Below are positions 9,414-18,461 of a stretch of DNA of 64,000 bases, one piece after another (the first letter of the stretch is position 1; the number at the start of each line of letters is the position of its first letter). Source of the DNA: Psychrobacter namhaensis (GTDB lineage: Bacteria > Pseudomonadota > Gammaproteobacteria > Pseudomonadales > Moraxellaceae); the NCBI RefSeq assembly GCF_016107545.1, contig NZ_JABASS010000002.1, positions 186,001 through 250,000 of the forward strand. The letters are read 5' to 3'. A program made the position numbers and the translations under genes. The notes under the pieces are model-generated. The model was not told the DNA's origin. It saw nothing but the letters and a program-made list of their open reading frames with translations, and ran no database searches.

Positions 9414-10613
9414 ATGTCAAAATACACCATGCCAGATGATAACCAGCTTCAAAATAACGGCCAAGCGAGCTTCACTGTATTCGGTGTGGGTGGTGGCGGC
9501 GGTAATGCGGTTGAACATATGGTACAACAAGGAATTAGAGGTGTAACGTTCGTCTGTGCTAACACGGATAAACAAGCGCTTGATCGTTTAACCGCTCCGC
9601 ATAAACTACAACTTGGCGCAAAAACAAATCGTGGTCTAGGTGCAGGTGCTAATCCAGAAGTTGGACGTGAAGCAGCAGAAAGCGAAGAAGAAGCCATTCG
9701 CGCCCTGCTTGAACACTCTGACATGGTGTTCATTACTGCTGGCATGGGCGGTGGCACGGGTACGGGTGCAGCGCCAGTGGTTGCTCGTATTGCCAAAGAA
9801 ATGGAAGTACTGACAGTCGCGGTCGTCACCACTCCATTTAAGTTTGAAGGTGGTAAACGTATCAAGGCGGCTAAAGCTGGTATCGAGCAGTTGACCAACT
9901 TCGTGGACTCTATCATTACTATTCCAAATGATAAATTAATGAGTGTCTACGGCAACATCTCTATGCAAGATGCTTTTAAAAAGGCAGATGATGTGTTGCT
10001 ACATGCCGTTCAGGGCATTGCTGAGACGATCGCCAGTGAAGGTATGATCAATATCGATTTTAACGACATTCGTACCGCGATGACAGCCAAAGGTCATGCA
10101 ATGATGGGTATTGGTCGTGCTAGCGGTGATGATCGTGCGCGTCAAGCAACTGAAAAAGCCATTAGATCACCACTACTGGACGATTTACGTTTAGAAAATG
10201 CTAAAGGCTTATTGGTCAACGTGATTTCTTCTGAATCTTTATCATTGGATGAGATGAGTAAAATCAGTGCAATAGTGGAAGAAATCACTGATATCGATGA
10301 AGCTCATATTTTCTATGGTTCTGTGATCGATGAAAAAATGGGTGACGACTTGCATGTAACCGTGATCGCAACTGGTTTGACGTTAGATGAAAATGCGGGT
10401 CAAGAGCCTGAAGTAGTGGAGCAGCCAGTTCCTTCTGTAAACAGTACTCAGCCTGTCGATCCGAATGTGCATACCAGTGCGCTAAACAGTCAAAAGCAGT
10501 CGCAAGCGCAGATGTATCAAGACAGTACGGTACGCCCAAGTGCGCCTCAAGAGCAGCCTAAAACGAAAACCAACAGTATTCAAGACTATCTCAAGCGCCA
10601 ACAGAATAAATAA
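9414..10613 (+). CDS. ftsZ: Cell division GTPase FtsZ
   Basis: FtsZ is the tubulin homologue that forms the division ring. FGVGGGGGNAVEHMV (residues 23-37) and the tubulin signature GMGGGTGTG (residues 110-118) bind GTP. NIDFNDIRTAM of the T7 loop completes the catalytic site between subunits. A Gln/Pro-rich linker (about residues 325-385) ends in the conserved tail SIQDYLKRQQ, which binds FtsA. I chose ATG at 9414 because TGGAGA sits 8 nt upstream (399 residues). The frame reaches back to 9339 without similarity. A strong terminator follows. Confidence 0.98.
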   Translation: MSKYTMPDDNQLQNNGQASFTVFGVGGGGGNAVEHMVQQGIRGVTFVCANTDKQALDRLTAPHKLQLGAKTNRGLGAGANPEVGREAAESEEEAIRALLEHSDMVFITAGMGGGTGTGAAPVVARIAKEMEVLTVAVVTTPFKFEGGKRIKAAKAGIEQLTNFVDSIITIPNDKLMSVYGNISMQDAFKKADDVLLHAVQGIAETIASEGMINIDFNDIRTAMTAKGHAMMGIGRASGDDRARQATEKAIRSPLLDDLRLENAKGLLVNVISSESLSLDEMSKISAIVEEITDIDEAHIFYGSVIDEKMGDDLHVTVIATGLTLDENAGQEPEVVEQPVPSVNSTQPVDPNVHTSALNSQKQSQAQMYQDSTVRPSAPQEQPKTKTNSIQDYLKRQQNK

Positions 10614-10959
10614 TGGTTTGAGGTGTTTTTGCATGCAAAAAGCCAGCGCTGAGTCGCTGGCTTTTTTGTGCCCGATCGATCCGTTTTATACTGACAAGGC
10701 GTTTGGTTATGTAGGCGGCGCTACTGCCACTTGTAACAAGTCATGGGGTAAGGCAACTTAGAATTGTAAATATTTGCGTAAATTTAGCCGTTTACATAGC
10801 GATTATTAGGTTAATAAAAGGTAAAAAATATCAAGGGTTATAGGCGATAAGTGTTATCAATCAAGGAGATAAGAAAATTATTGAGTTTTAACTATGGCGA
10901 ACTAAGGGTAGGTAATGGTACACTATGGCAATTGTAACAAAATATGTGAGAAAACAGCC
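10614..10959. other. Intergenic region ftsZ-lpxC
   Basis: This holds the ftsZ terminator at 10637-10667. The rest is AT-rich sequence that must include the lpxC promoter and leader. No convincing ORF or RNA gene is seen. Confidence 0.5.
10637..10667 (+). terminator. Rho-independent terminator of ftsZ
   Basis: AGCCAGCG at 10641-10648 pairs with CGCTGGCT at 10655-10662 around a 6-nt loop. Four A residues precede it and six T residues end it. It is a textbook intrinsic terminator, so lpxC must have its own promoter. Confidence 0.92.
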
Positions 10960-11877
10960 ATGAACCAAAGAACCATAAAAACTGCGATAGCTGTTACAGG
11001 TATTGGTCTTCATAGTGGTCAGCCTGTTGACTTAGAGTTTCATCCGCAGCCCGTTGATACGGGTATTGTCTTCGAGCGCTCCGATATCGAAGGCAGTAAG
11101 CCTATTCCAGCCAGTGCCTTTTTAGTACAAGACACTATGATGTCATCAAACCTAGTGTTTGGCGGCACACGTGTTGGTACGGTTGAGCATCTACTCAGTG
11201 CAATTGCCGGACTTGGAGTAGACAACCTCTTGATTCGAGTATCGGCGTCAGAGATCCCTATTATGGATGGTAGTGCTGCACCGTTTGTTGCGCTGTTACT
11301 TGACGCAGGGTTCTGTGAACAGGATGCCTTAAAAAAGTTTATAAAAATTGTACGACCAGTACGTGTAAAAGTAGAGGATAAATGGGCAGAACTGCGCCCT
11401 TACGAAGGGTTTGAGTTGAATTTCGAAATTGATTTTAATCATCCGGCCATCGATAAAAACTTTCAACACGCCCAATTACAGTTCTCGACGCAAAATTTTA
11501 TTGAACAGTTGAGTTCCGCTCGTACTTTCGGTTTTTTACGCGATATTGAAGCCTTACGTCAGAATAATTTAGCGTTAGGTGGCAGTATGGACAATGCTAT
11601 CGTCATCGATGAAGCCAATATTCTTAACGAAGAGGGCTTGCGTTTCAACGATGAGTTCGTTCGTCATAAAATTTTAGATGCGCTAGGAGATTTATATCTG
11701 ATTGGTTATCCAATTTTAGGCCGTTTTAACGCTTACAAATCTGGACATGCCTTAAATAATTTATTGGTGCGTGAGATATTATCTGACCCTGATAATTTTG
11801 AAATTGTAACTTTTGATGACAATGTAACCTGTCCGATTCAGTATTTGCCTATGGAAGGTTTGGCTGTTGAGGGATAA
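10960..11877 (+). CDS. lpxC: UDP-3-O-acyl-N-acetylglucosamine deacetylase
   Basis: LpxC is the zinc enzyme that catalyses the committed step of lipid A synthesis. The zinc ligands and catalytic residues are visible: EH at 76-77 (VGTVEHLLSA), H236 and D240 (HKILDALGD), and H263 (SGHALNN). TGIGLHSG near residues 13-20 is the family N-terminal motif. I chose ATG at 10960 because it gives exactly 305 residues, as in E. coli. The frame is open to 10915. Very strong hairpins follow the gene. Confidence 0.97.
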   Translation: MNQRTIKTAIAVTGIGLHSGQPVDLEFHPQPVDTGIVFERSDIEGSKPIPASAFLVQDTMMSSNLVFGGTRVGTVEHLLSAIAGLGVDNLLIRVSASEIPIMDGSAAPFVALLLDAGFCEQDALKKFIKIVRPVRVKVEDKWAELRPYEGFELNFEIDFNHPAIDKNFQHAQLQFSTQNFIEQLSSARTFGFLRDIEALRQNNLALGGSMDNAIVIDEANILNEEGLRFNDEFVRHKILDALGDLYLIGYPILGRFNAYKSGHALNNLLVREILSDPDNFEIVTFDDNVTCPIQYLPMEGLAVEG

Positions 11878-12035
11878 ATACAGGAATATACAGGAAGTAT
11901 CGAAACATTTACGCAATATTACATAATCAGGCGATAATTACATTCTCATAATATTCAATATTATGAATATATTGTTTAGTTAATCTTAACCATCATGCGT
12001 TAGGGTAGAGAGTATAAAAGCTGTAGGCGATTTAT

Positions 12036-12091
12036 AAATCATCTGTGGGTGCTGTTCATGATATGAATGGCACCCACAGATGATTTTTTTT
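12036..12091 (+). terminator. Very long terminator hairpin of lpxC
   Basis: A 17-bp perfect stem (12036-12052 with 12070-12086) is capped by an internal 2x2 bulge and a further 5-bp stem (TTCAT/ATGAA, loop GAT). Eight T residues close it. This is unusually long for an intrinsic terminator. It separates lpxC from the convergent dciA. Confidence 0.92.
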
Positions 12092-12105
12092 GTTTGCGCT
12101 ATTAC

Positions 12106-12141
12106 AAAAACCCAGCGTTGGTAGCGCCATTTTGGGTTTTT
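12106..12141 (-). terminator. Terminator of dciA
   Basis: Read on the minus strand, AAAAACCCA and TGGGTTTTT flank a partly paired loop and end in a T-run. With the hairpin at 12036-12091 it insulates the two convergent genes. Confidence 0.75.
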
Positions 12142-12175
12142 AATTACATAACTTTACATAGTAATACGAAGTTTT

Positions 12176-12691
12176 CTAATGATTGACCAAGCGCAAAAGG
12201 GCTTTTTTGAGGTTTTCGTCAGTGGTGACATGCTCTGCGGCCTGTGATATAGTCCGCTTTGTGTTTTGGCTAAGGGCCTGATTTTCATTGGCTTTACAAG
12301 GCTTCGATAAGCTTGCTGATAACGCTGTTGATTGTTTAGATGAATAATTATCAGCCGATGTTCTCGCTACTACGACGCGAATTTGCTTGAGTTGTTTAAA
12401 TGTAATTGACTGCTCTGTTAACACTTGCAAATAAGCGCTTTGTAAATAGCGGATGTGATTCGCAGCAGTCATCGAACCGACACTGAGTGTTAACTGCTCA
12501 GAGGTTAAGCCTACGACCCAACAGGTATTGAGGATTTCCTCAGGTAGACAATCTACCAATAGCTCTTTTACTTCATTGGTCGCTTCTATATATAGCCGCA
12601 TGTTATCAGCAAGTGTTTGAGGTAGTGCGCTACCAGCAAAAGCTTGATGATCTATAAGCTGGGCAAGCCGATTAGGCTGTTTTTTTGACAT
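12176..12691 (-). CDS. dciA: DciA-family (DUF721) replicative helicase loader/inhibitor
   Basis: This 171-residue protein has the DUF721 pattern. The core at about residues 45-108 (LPEEILNTCWVVGLTSEQL, then LSVGSMTAANHIRYLQ) matches the KH-like fold of DciA. DciA interacts with DnaB in the many bacteria that lack DnaC. Residues from about 115 on are a low-complexity Ser/Lys/Gln tail that is probably disordered. In Pseudomonas a DUF721 gene also lies next to lpxC, and the same neighbourhood here supports the call. The gene converges on lpxC and has its own terminator. Confidence 0.75.
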   Translation of the reverse strand: MSKKQPNRLAQLIDHQAFAGSALPQTLADNMRLYIEATNEVKELLVDCLPEEILNTCWVVGLTSEQLTLSVGSMTAANHIRYLQSAYLQVLTEQSITFKQLKQIRVVVARTSADNYSSKQSTALSASLSKPCKANENQALSQNTKRTISQAAEHVTTDENLKKALLRLVNH

Positions 12692-12940
12692 CGTAATGAC
12701 TCATCTAATAGGTGACAAACTCGATACTTAGAACAGGCATGCGAAAAGCGACATATAGCAGACGATTTATGGGGCAGTTGACTAGACGCACGATAATACT
12801 GGCACTAGTCACTCTGTAGAGAGAGCGAACTGTTGTAACAAGGATTTTATCATGTTTGTTTGATGATTATATCCTCTAAATTAATTGATGCTTTGTCATG
12901 GATGACGAGCGCTCTTGTATTAACAATAGGTAGTAAATTT

Positions 12941-13669
12941 ATGAAACAAGCTTTATTAATTTTGTCAGTATTGGGAATGGGTATCGCACAGACGAGTGGT
13001 GCTGCCGAAACGACTTTACAACCAAATAATACCTTGAGTCATACCATCACAAATATTTCTACTTCTGCGAACTACGGTTCTAGTCGCAACATCTATAGCA
13101 CCAACAGTGGCGCTCATGTGTATAGTAACGATGAGATCAGTCAAGCCATTGACAATTTAAGCGCCCACGCCAAGCAAAAAGAATATCAGCTTGCGTCACT
13201 AACCAGTCGCTTATCTTATGAGCAGCGTCAGCAGCAAGCCAGCCGTGTGCCTGATAGTAACTCTGCGCCTGCTATTGCAGCAGCACGTGCATCACGAGTG
13301 GCGCTCTCTAGAAGCTCTGGCTACTGTGCCCGCTACGTCCGTAAAGCGCTCCAATCAGCCGGTTACGAGTTTACTCCTAATCCTTCAGCTTATCAGTACG
13401 CCTCGCGCGGCACTCTTGCCCAAGCAGGCTTTACTAAAATTAGTAATGATATGGCCCCTCAAGTGGGTGACGTTGTGGTCTATGATCGTAGCTCAAACCG
13501 TCCACATGGTCACATTCAAATCTTTGACGGTAATGGCTGGGTATCTGACTTCCGTCAAAACAGCATTAGCCCGTACAGTGGGGTACATAGTTACACCACG
13601 TGGCGTGACTCGCAGTACGTAGATGATGCCTCAGACCGTGGTATCTACCTTGCAATGGCGGATAAATAA
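12941..13669 (+). CDS. Exported CHAP-like cysteine amidase
   Basis: The first 22 or so residues (MKQALLILSVLGMGIAQTSGA) form a signal peptide, so the protein is secreted or periplasmic. A Ser/Asn-rich and helical linker follows. The C-terminal domain (about residues 120-240) has SGYCARYVRKAL with a candidate catalytic Cys129, then QVGDVVVYDR and HGHIQIFDG with His189/His191. This is the Cys-His layout of CHAP/NlpC-type peptidoglycan hydrolases. I chose ATG at 12941 for its signal peptide and AGG site. The frame extends to 12860 without meaning. It probably cleaves cell-wall peptides or amides; the exact bond is unknown. Confidence 0.72.
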   Translation: MKQALLILSVLGMGIAQTSGAAETTLQPNNTLSHTITNISTSANYGSSRNIYSTNSGAHVYSNDEISQAIDNLSAHAKQKEYQLASLTSRLSYEQRQQQASRVPDSNSAPAIAAARASRVALSRSSGYCARYVRKALQSAGYEFTPNPSAYQYASRGTLAQAGFTKISNDMAPQVGDVVVYDRSSNRPHGHIQIFDGNGWVSDFRQNSISPYSGVHSYTTWRDSQYVDDASDRGIYLAMADK

Positions 13670-13709
13670 ACATCCGTTAGAAAAACTAAGCGAACAGTTT
13701 TCTCCAAAC

Positions 13710-13745
13710 CCAGTAATGCTCTTTATGACGTTACTGGTTTTTTTT
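13710..13745 (+). terminator. Terminator of the CHAP-like gene
   Basis: CCAGTAA at 13710-13716 pairs with TTACTGG at 13731-13737, and eight T residues follow. It ends the plus-strand gene before the convergent gene at 13844-14551. Confidence 0.85.
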
Positions 13746-13843
13746 GTGTGCTAGATGTTGAGATTTCATCAAAAAAAGGGCTTTGATTGGTTCATGTGCT
13801 TGGCTTTGGTCGTTATTTAGCACAGATATGTCACACCATGGGG

Positions 13844-14551
13844 CTATAGCTCAAATTTTGACCAATGCTGGCGATTATGAAAGTCAGGCGGCGAGGCATG
13901 GCTTGGGGCAAAAAACAAAGTCGTCTTACCAAATCTCAAGATTACGCAAGGATGTATGTGCTCAATCACAGTATTTGCGATAGCGTACTGTTGATTGGGT
14001 AGTTGGGTCAAAGGCAGACCAATACGTCGCTTGTAGCTTACAAGTTTAGAGACGGTTGATGGTTCGCTATATAAAGGCAACTCAACGTTGTCAATCCAAT
14101 CAATACGTGCAAGCGTGTGGCCATCTGCTTGATACAAAGGTGTTGGCGGTAAGGCCGCAGGGTGACGATAGCGCTCAAACTGATAAAGGGCATAACGTCC
14201 ATCTGGGCTGGTATTCATTTCAATGTAAGACTCTGAACTGGCAGCACAAGCAACGCCCTCGTTGCCCAGTAAGCTACCCGCGATAAAGCACTCAAGGCAG
14301 GTGTCTTCCCATAGGTAATCAAAAAAGCCGACTTGTGCAGCTTGCCATATCGGCCAGTTGAGTTGATTGGCCAAAGACTGGCTTGGTAGGGTGATGTGAT
14401 AGGTTAGCTGTAAATGTAACGCGGGCTGTCGCACAACATGAGCACTGACCCGAACACAGATACGTTTTAAGTCCTCTATGGATGACCCAAGCTGTTGGGC
14501 ATCGCTGCCTATCGTCTCAGTGGCGATGCAGAGGGGAAAGATTTGACTCAT
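13844..14551 (-). CDS. DOMON-like domain protein
   Basis: The 235-residue protein has no signal peptide. The segment LWEDTCLECFI, followed by SYIEMNTSPDGRYALYQFERYR, resembles the DOMON-like (CBM9-related) family in which LW-TCFE-F and YWEFN-SP-G--YRF are diagnostic. Such domains usually bind sugars or haem. No ligand can be assigned here. The Cys residues in DTCLECF replace the usual Cys-Phe-Glu pattern in part. It lies downstream of yhbY on the same strand but is separated from it by a terminator hairpin, so it is probably transcribed alone. Confidence 0.6.
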   Translation of the reverse strand: MSQIFPLCIATETIGSDAQQLGSSIEDLKRICVRVSAHVVRQPALHLQLTYHITLPSQSLANQLNWPIWQAAQVGFFDYLWEDTCLECFIAGSLLGNEGVACAASSESYIEMNTSPDGRYALYQFERYRHPAALPPTPLYQADGHTLARIDWIDNVELPLYSEPSTVSKLVSYKRRIGLPLTQLPNQQYAIANTVIEHIHPCVILRFGKTTLFFAPSHASPPDFHNRQHWSKFEL

Positions 14552-14651
14552 AAGCGGATAAGACTCAAAGATAACAATAACGAGAGAAAAGGTTACTTGT
14601 CATGTGACTCACTGCCACAAAACAAGGCAGTCCATGACCAGTAGGCAATAT

Positions 14652-14683
14652 AAAAGCCGCGAGCAAGTTGCATCGCGGCTTTT
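14652..14683 (-). terminator. Terminator of yhbY
   Basis: AAAAGCCGCG at 14652-14661 pairs with CGCGGCTTTT at 14674-14683. On the minus strand the stem ends in TTTTATATT just after yhbY. The symmetry also allows function on the plus strand. Confidence 0.8.
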
Positions 14684-14754
14684 AGGTTTTATCATCACTA
14701 TTTGCTTGTGATATAAGCAGCTACCGTGATTAACAATACGCTTGCCACTACGAA

Positions 14755-15066
14755 CTACTGCGCGTGACGTGCTAAGTTAGACAGCTTTGGATTGGCGTTT
14801 GGGTTTTGACGCAGCAAGAGTGCCATGCGGCCAATAGAATGAACCAAAGACGCATTTGCAGCAGCAGCAAGCTCAGCACCGATGACATCACGCTCTTCTT
14901 TTGTGCCAGCAGGCAGCTTCACTTTGATGAGTTCATGATCTGATAAAGCACGATCAATCTCCTCAATGATGGTTGGGGTCACGCCTTTGTTGCCAATCAT
15001 GACAATCGGTTTTAGCTCGTGACCAATGCCTCTTAGGCGTTTAATTGTAGCGTTATCGAGTTCCAT
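14755..15066 (-). CDS. yhbY: YhbY family ribosome-assembly RNA-binding protein (CRM domain)
   Basis: The protein is small (103 residues) with a single CRM domain. LRGIGHELKPIVMIGNKGVTP contains the GNKG turn typical of KH-like CRM folds. HELIKVKLPAG and IGRMALLLRQ complete the domain. YhbY associates with pre-50S ribosomes. It is divergent from rlmE, with ftsH and folP beyond, the same order as in E. coli. Confidence 0.93.
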   Translation of the reverse strand: MELDNATIKRLRGIGHELKPIVMIGNKGVTPTIIEEIDRALSDHELIKVKLPAGTKEERDVIGAELAAAANASLVHSIGRMALLLRQNPNANPKLSNLARHAQ

Positions 15067-15409
15067 AGAATTCCTAAGTGTTGATAAAAATAAAAGACAG
15101 TGCTATTGAGAGCAGTTAATGACCATTATAGATAATCTGTGGTCATCTTGCATGAGATCAGCAGGATTTTGCACGATTTTACGTGATGAAAATGTTAAAC
15201 TGAATGTTTAGTCACATTATAAACGCTACTGTCTTATAAAACAGTGTTTTAACCAATAGATTTGGTCAGTTTAAGACCATAAAACAAATTAATAGCCTGA
15301 TTGAACACCTATCTACAAGAATCGCCCTCATACGGAAAATATTTCTAAAGTGTAGTAGTGATTTAACAGGTGTGTATTCGTGTTTTGCAAAGTGAGAGGA
15401 GCAGGTATT
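15067..15409. other. Divergent intergenic region yhbY-rlmE
   Basis: These 343 AT-rich bases must carry promoters for both divergent genes. I found only weak matches, including an aTTGAAC/CCTCATAC pair whose 19-base spacing is too long for a sigma-32 site. No ORF or RNA gene is supported. Confidence 0.45.
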
Positions 15410-16042
15410 TTGGCCACGCGTATTGAAAACAAAAAATTGTCAAAAAGCAGTAGTGCTTGGATGAAAGAGCACATTGACGATCATTATGTGCAAAAGGCCC
15501 AAAAAGACGGCTACCGTGCTCGTGCGGCTTATAAGCTATTAGAAATTAATGAAAAAATCAATCTTATCAAAAAAGGCATGACGGTCGTAGATTTAGGCAG
15601 CGCTCCCGGTAGTTGGTCGCAAGTAGCCAGCCAATTGGTGGGTGAAAAAGGGATTTTGATTGCTTCTGATATCTTACCTATGGATGCGCTTGCCGATGTC
15701 ACCTTTATTCAAGGCGATTTTCGCGAAACAGAAGTGTTTGAGTTGATTATGGCTGAGGTTGGCGACAGACAAGTCGATGTGGTGCTCTCCGACATGGCAC
15801 CCAATACGGCGGGCAATAGCGCTATCGATCAGCCACGCATGATGTACTTGTGCGAGCTGGCAGTGGACTTTGCTTTGGCAACCTTACCAGAAGGTGGCGC
15901 GCTTATTATGAAAGTGTTTCAAGGGGAAGGTACGCAAGAATTACGCAAGCAGATGCAGCATGATTTTAGTAAAATTCGTAGTATTAAACCTGGCGCATCA
16001 CGGCCACGTTCGAAAGAGATGTTTTGGATTGCTATTAAATAG
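15410..16042 (+). CDS. rlmE: 23S rRNA 2'-O-ribose U2552 methyltransferase
   Basis: RlmE (FtsJ/RrmJ) methylates U2552 in the A loop of the 50S subunit. The SAM site is VVDLGSAPGSWSQ (residues 59-71). The catalytic tetrad K42-D128-K168-E203 lines up with the E. coli K-D-K-E set. I chose a TTG start at 15410: AGGAG lies 8 nt before it, and the product is then 210 residues (E. coli 209). A GTG at 15380 would add ten unrelated residues. ftsH follows after 366 bases with its own promoter. Confidence 0.95.
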   Translation: MATRIENKKLSKSSSAWMKEHIDDHYVQKAQKDGYRARAAYKLLEINEKINLIKKGMTVVDLGSAPGSWSQVASQLVGEKGILIASDILPMDALADVTFIQGDFRETEVFELIMAEVGDRQVDVVLSDMAPNTAGNSAIDQPRMMYLCELAVDFALATLPEGGALIMKVFQGEGTQELRKQMQHDFSKIRSIKPGASRPRSKEMFWIAIK

Positions 16043-16408
16043 TTTTAACATCAATGAGTTACTGGTCTTGTAAGTGCAATATTGAACCACCATACAGTAC
16101 CCTAATTAGAAAATGAAAAGCGCTACAATCGTTAACTGAATAAAAGCGAAACTTGCTTGAATTATGCAGGTCAGCACCACATATCATGGTATATTAACTT
16201 TGTTTTAAGCATACGTTTTAGGCAAAGTCGTCTGATAATAAACGCTTAATGTGCTCGTTTTTTATTAAGTTAGATCTATTGCAACATTTTTGTTGTACAA
16301 GCCTGCGTCAGAAGTTTTGATATCAGGATATTTAGTAAGATGAGCAATGCGTTTATAGACGTCACGTGTTTAGTAAACACACCAATAAGTAAGGGATGGG
16401 AATAACTA
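16043..16408. other. Intergenic region rlmE-ftsH
   Basis: This contains a heat-shock-type promoter candidate at 16156-16184 and a leader of about 225 bases. The remainder is AT-rich with no ORF. Confidence 0.55.
16156..16184 (+). promoter_or_regulatory. Sigma-32 (heat-shock) promoter candidate for ftsH
   Basis: CTTGAAT (16156-16162) and CCACATAT (16177-16184) are 14 bases apart. The sigma-32 consensus is CTTGAAA and CCCCATNT, so there is one mismatch in each element. ftsH is a sigma-32 regulon member in E. coli, which supports the reading. Confidence 0.65.
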
Positions 16409-18304
16409 GTGAGCGACATGGTAAAAAATACCTTATTGTGGCTGGTGGTAATCGGCGTTTTAGTGCTGGTGTTTAGCGGCTTTGATCAGTCATCTGAGCC
16501 GGATAGCCTTAACTACTCTGAGTTTGTGACCGCTGTGTCAGAAAACCAAGTAGCCAGTGTTGAAATCGATGGCGAGCAGATCACCGGCGAGAAGAAAAAT
16601 GGCTCCTCTTTTGAGACCATTAGACCAGCTGTGTCAGATGATGAGCTGATGCCAATGCTGCGTGAGAACCAAGTCGAAGTCCAAGGGACTGCACCAAAGC
16701 GTCAAAGCGTATTGATGCAATTACTGATAGCCAGTTTCCCAATACTCTTGATTATTGGTTTGTTTTTATTCTTTATGCGTAATATGCAAGGTGGTGCTGG
16801 CGGTAAAGGCGGCGGCCCTATGAGCTTTGGTAAATCAAAAGCCAAAATGCTGACTGAAGATCAAATCAACGTCAATTTTGAAGATGTGGCAGGCTGTGAA
16901 GAAGCCAAAGAAGAAGTGGTCGAAGTGGTCGATTTCTTGCGCGACCCAGATAAGTTTACCAAACTTGGGGCAACGATTCCTCGTGGTATCTTGATGGTCG
17001 GTCCGCCTGGTACAGGTAAAACGCTATTGGCAAGAGCCATTGCGGGTGAAGCTAAGGTGCCTTTCTTCTCGATCTCAGGTTCTGACTTTGTTGAGATGTT
17101 CGTTGGTGTCGGTGCTTCACGTGTCCGTGACATGTTTGAACAAGCGAAGAAAAGCGCGCCTTGTATTATCTTTATTGATGAGATTGATGCGGTTGGACGT
17201 CATCGTGGTTCTGGTATGGGCGGCGGTAATGATGAGCGCGAACAGACCTTAAACCAGTTGTTGGTGGAAATGGATGGTTTTGAAGGCAATGAAGGGGTGA
17301 TCGTTATTGCTGCCACCAACCGTGCTGATGTGCTTGATAAGGCGTTGTTACGTCCAGGTCGTTTTGACCGTCAGGTACAAGTGGGTTTACCAGATATCAA
17401 AGGTCGCGAGCAGATCTTAAAAGTGCATTTGAAAAAACTGCCAAATACCATTGCTGTCGATGCAGGCTCTCTTGCCCGTGGTACGCCTGGCTTTAGTGGT
17501 GCCCAGCTTGCTAACTTGGTCAACGAAGCGGCGCTGTTTGCTGCCCGTCGTAACAAGACTAGCGTTGATATGAATGACTTTGAAGATGCGAAAGATAAGC
17601 TGTATATGGGTCCTGAGCGTAAATCTATGGTGATACGCGAAGAAGAGCGCCGTGCAACCGCTTATCATGAAGCTGGTCATGCCTTAGTTGCTGAGCTGCT
17701 ACCGGGTACAGATCCTGTGCATAAAGTTACGATTATGCCTCGTGGTTTTGCCCTTGGTGTCACCTGGCAGCTGCCAGAACACGACCAAACAAGCATGTAT
17801 AAGACAAAAATGCTGAGCGATATCGCTATTTTGTTCGGCGGTCGTATTGCTGAAGAGGTCTTTATCAACCAAATGTCAACGGGTGCCTCTAATGACTTTG
17901 AACGTGCGACTAAAATGGCACGCGCAATGGTCACTAAATATGGGATGTCAGATGCGCTTGGTATCATGGTGTATGAGGATGACGACAGCTCACAAGGTTA
18001 CTTTGGTTCTAGTAGCCGTACGATTTCAGAAGCCACTCAACAAAAGGTCGATGAAGAAGTACGCCGTATGCTAGAAGAGCAGTATGATATTGCACGTGAA
18101 TTGATCGAAGGCAATCAAGAAAAAATGCATGCGATGGTTGATGCTTTGATGAAGTGGGAAACCATTGATCGAGATCAACTGCAAGATATCCTAGCAGGTG
18201 AAGATCCTCGGCCACCAAGAGTTTATCAGCATAACGAAGTAAATTTATCAAAAAATGATATCAAGACGTCTGGTTCAACACCGCCCCCGTTACCAGCGAT
18301 GTAA
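16409..18304 (+). CDS. ftsH: ATP-dependent zinc metalloprotease FtsH
   Basis: FtsH is a membrane-anchored AAA+ protease that degrades misfolded membrane proteins and regulators. Two transmembrane helices (about residues 6-24 and 103-122) flank a small periplasmic domain. The Walker A GPPGTGKT is at 198-205. Walker [10 protein letters not shown], the second region of homology and zinc site HEAGH at 420-424 follow. The total of 631 residues is normal. GTG at 16409 is chosen because GGGATGGG lies 8 nt upstream. ATG at 16418 is an alternative. A sigma-32-like promoter precedes the gene. Confidence 0.97.
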   Translation: MSDMVKNTLLWLVVIGVLVLVFSGFDQSSEPDSLNYSEFVTAVSENQVASVEIDGEQITGEKKNGSSFETIRPAVSDDELMPMLRENQVEVQGTAPKRQSVLMQLLIASFPILLIIGLFLFFMRNMQGGAGGKGGGPMSFGKSKAKMLTEDQINVNFEDVAGCEEAKEEVVEVVDFLRDPDKFTKLGATIPRGILMVGPPGTGKTLLARAIAGEAKVPFFSISGSDFVEMFVGVGASRVRDMFEQAKKSAPCIIFIDEIDAVGRHRGSGMGGGNDEREQTLNQLLVEMDGFEGNEGVIVIAATNRADVLDKALLRPGRFDRQVQVGLPDIKGREQILKVHLKKLPNTIAVDAGSLARGTPGFSGAQLANLVNEAALFAARRNKTSVDMNDFEDAKDKLYMGPERKSMVIREEERRATAYHEAGHALVAELLPGTDPVHKVTIMPRGFALGVTWQLPEHDQTSMYKTKMLSDIAILFGGRIAEEVFINQMSTGASNDFERATKMARAMVTKYGMSDALGIMVYEDDDSSQGYFGSSSRTISEATQQKVDEEVRRMLEEQYDIARELIEGNQEKMHAMVDALMKWETIDRDQLQDILAGEDPRPPRVYQHNEVNLSKNDIKTSGSTPPPLPAM

Positions 18305-18322
18305 TGAATCGATAGTTGATAG

Positions 18323-18353
18323 AAAAAGCCCTTTTTAATAAAGGGCTTTTTTT
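18323..18353 (+). terminator. Rho-independent terminator of ftsH
   Basis: AAAAAGCCCTTT and AAAGGGCTTTTTTT form a long A/T-flanked hairpin directly after ftsH. It separates ftsH from folP. Confidence 0.9.
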
Positions 18354-18461
18354 ATGGGTCTCATTTATGAAGGGTTTAGGACAGAGTAGGATTTACTGGT
18401 ATCATAGGTAAAATAGTAACAAACCGAAATTTCTTAAAAATTTACTTGTGATGAATGGATT

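Noticed and set aside
13783..13983. 66-codon plus-strand ORF opposite the DOMON-like gene
   Set aside because: It is the antisense of the end of a credible minus-strand gene and has no domain.
15300..15333. Sigma-32-like aTTGAAC and CCTCATAC before rlmE
   Set aside because: The spacing is about 19 bases, outside the sigma-32 range, and both elements are poor.
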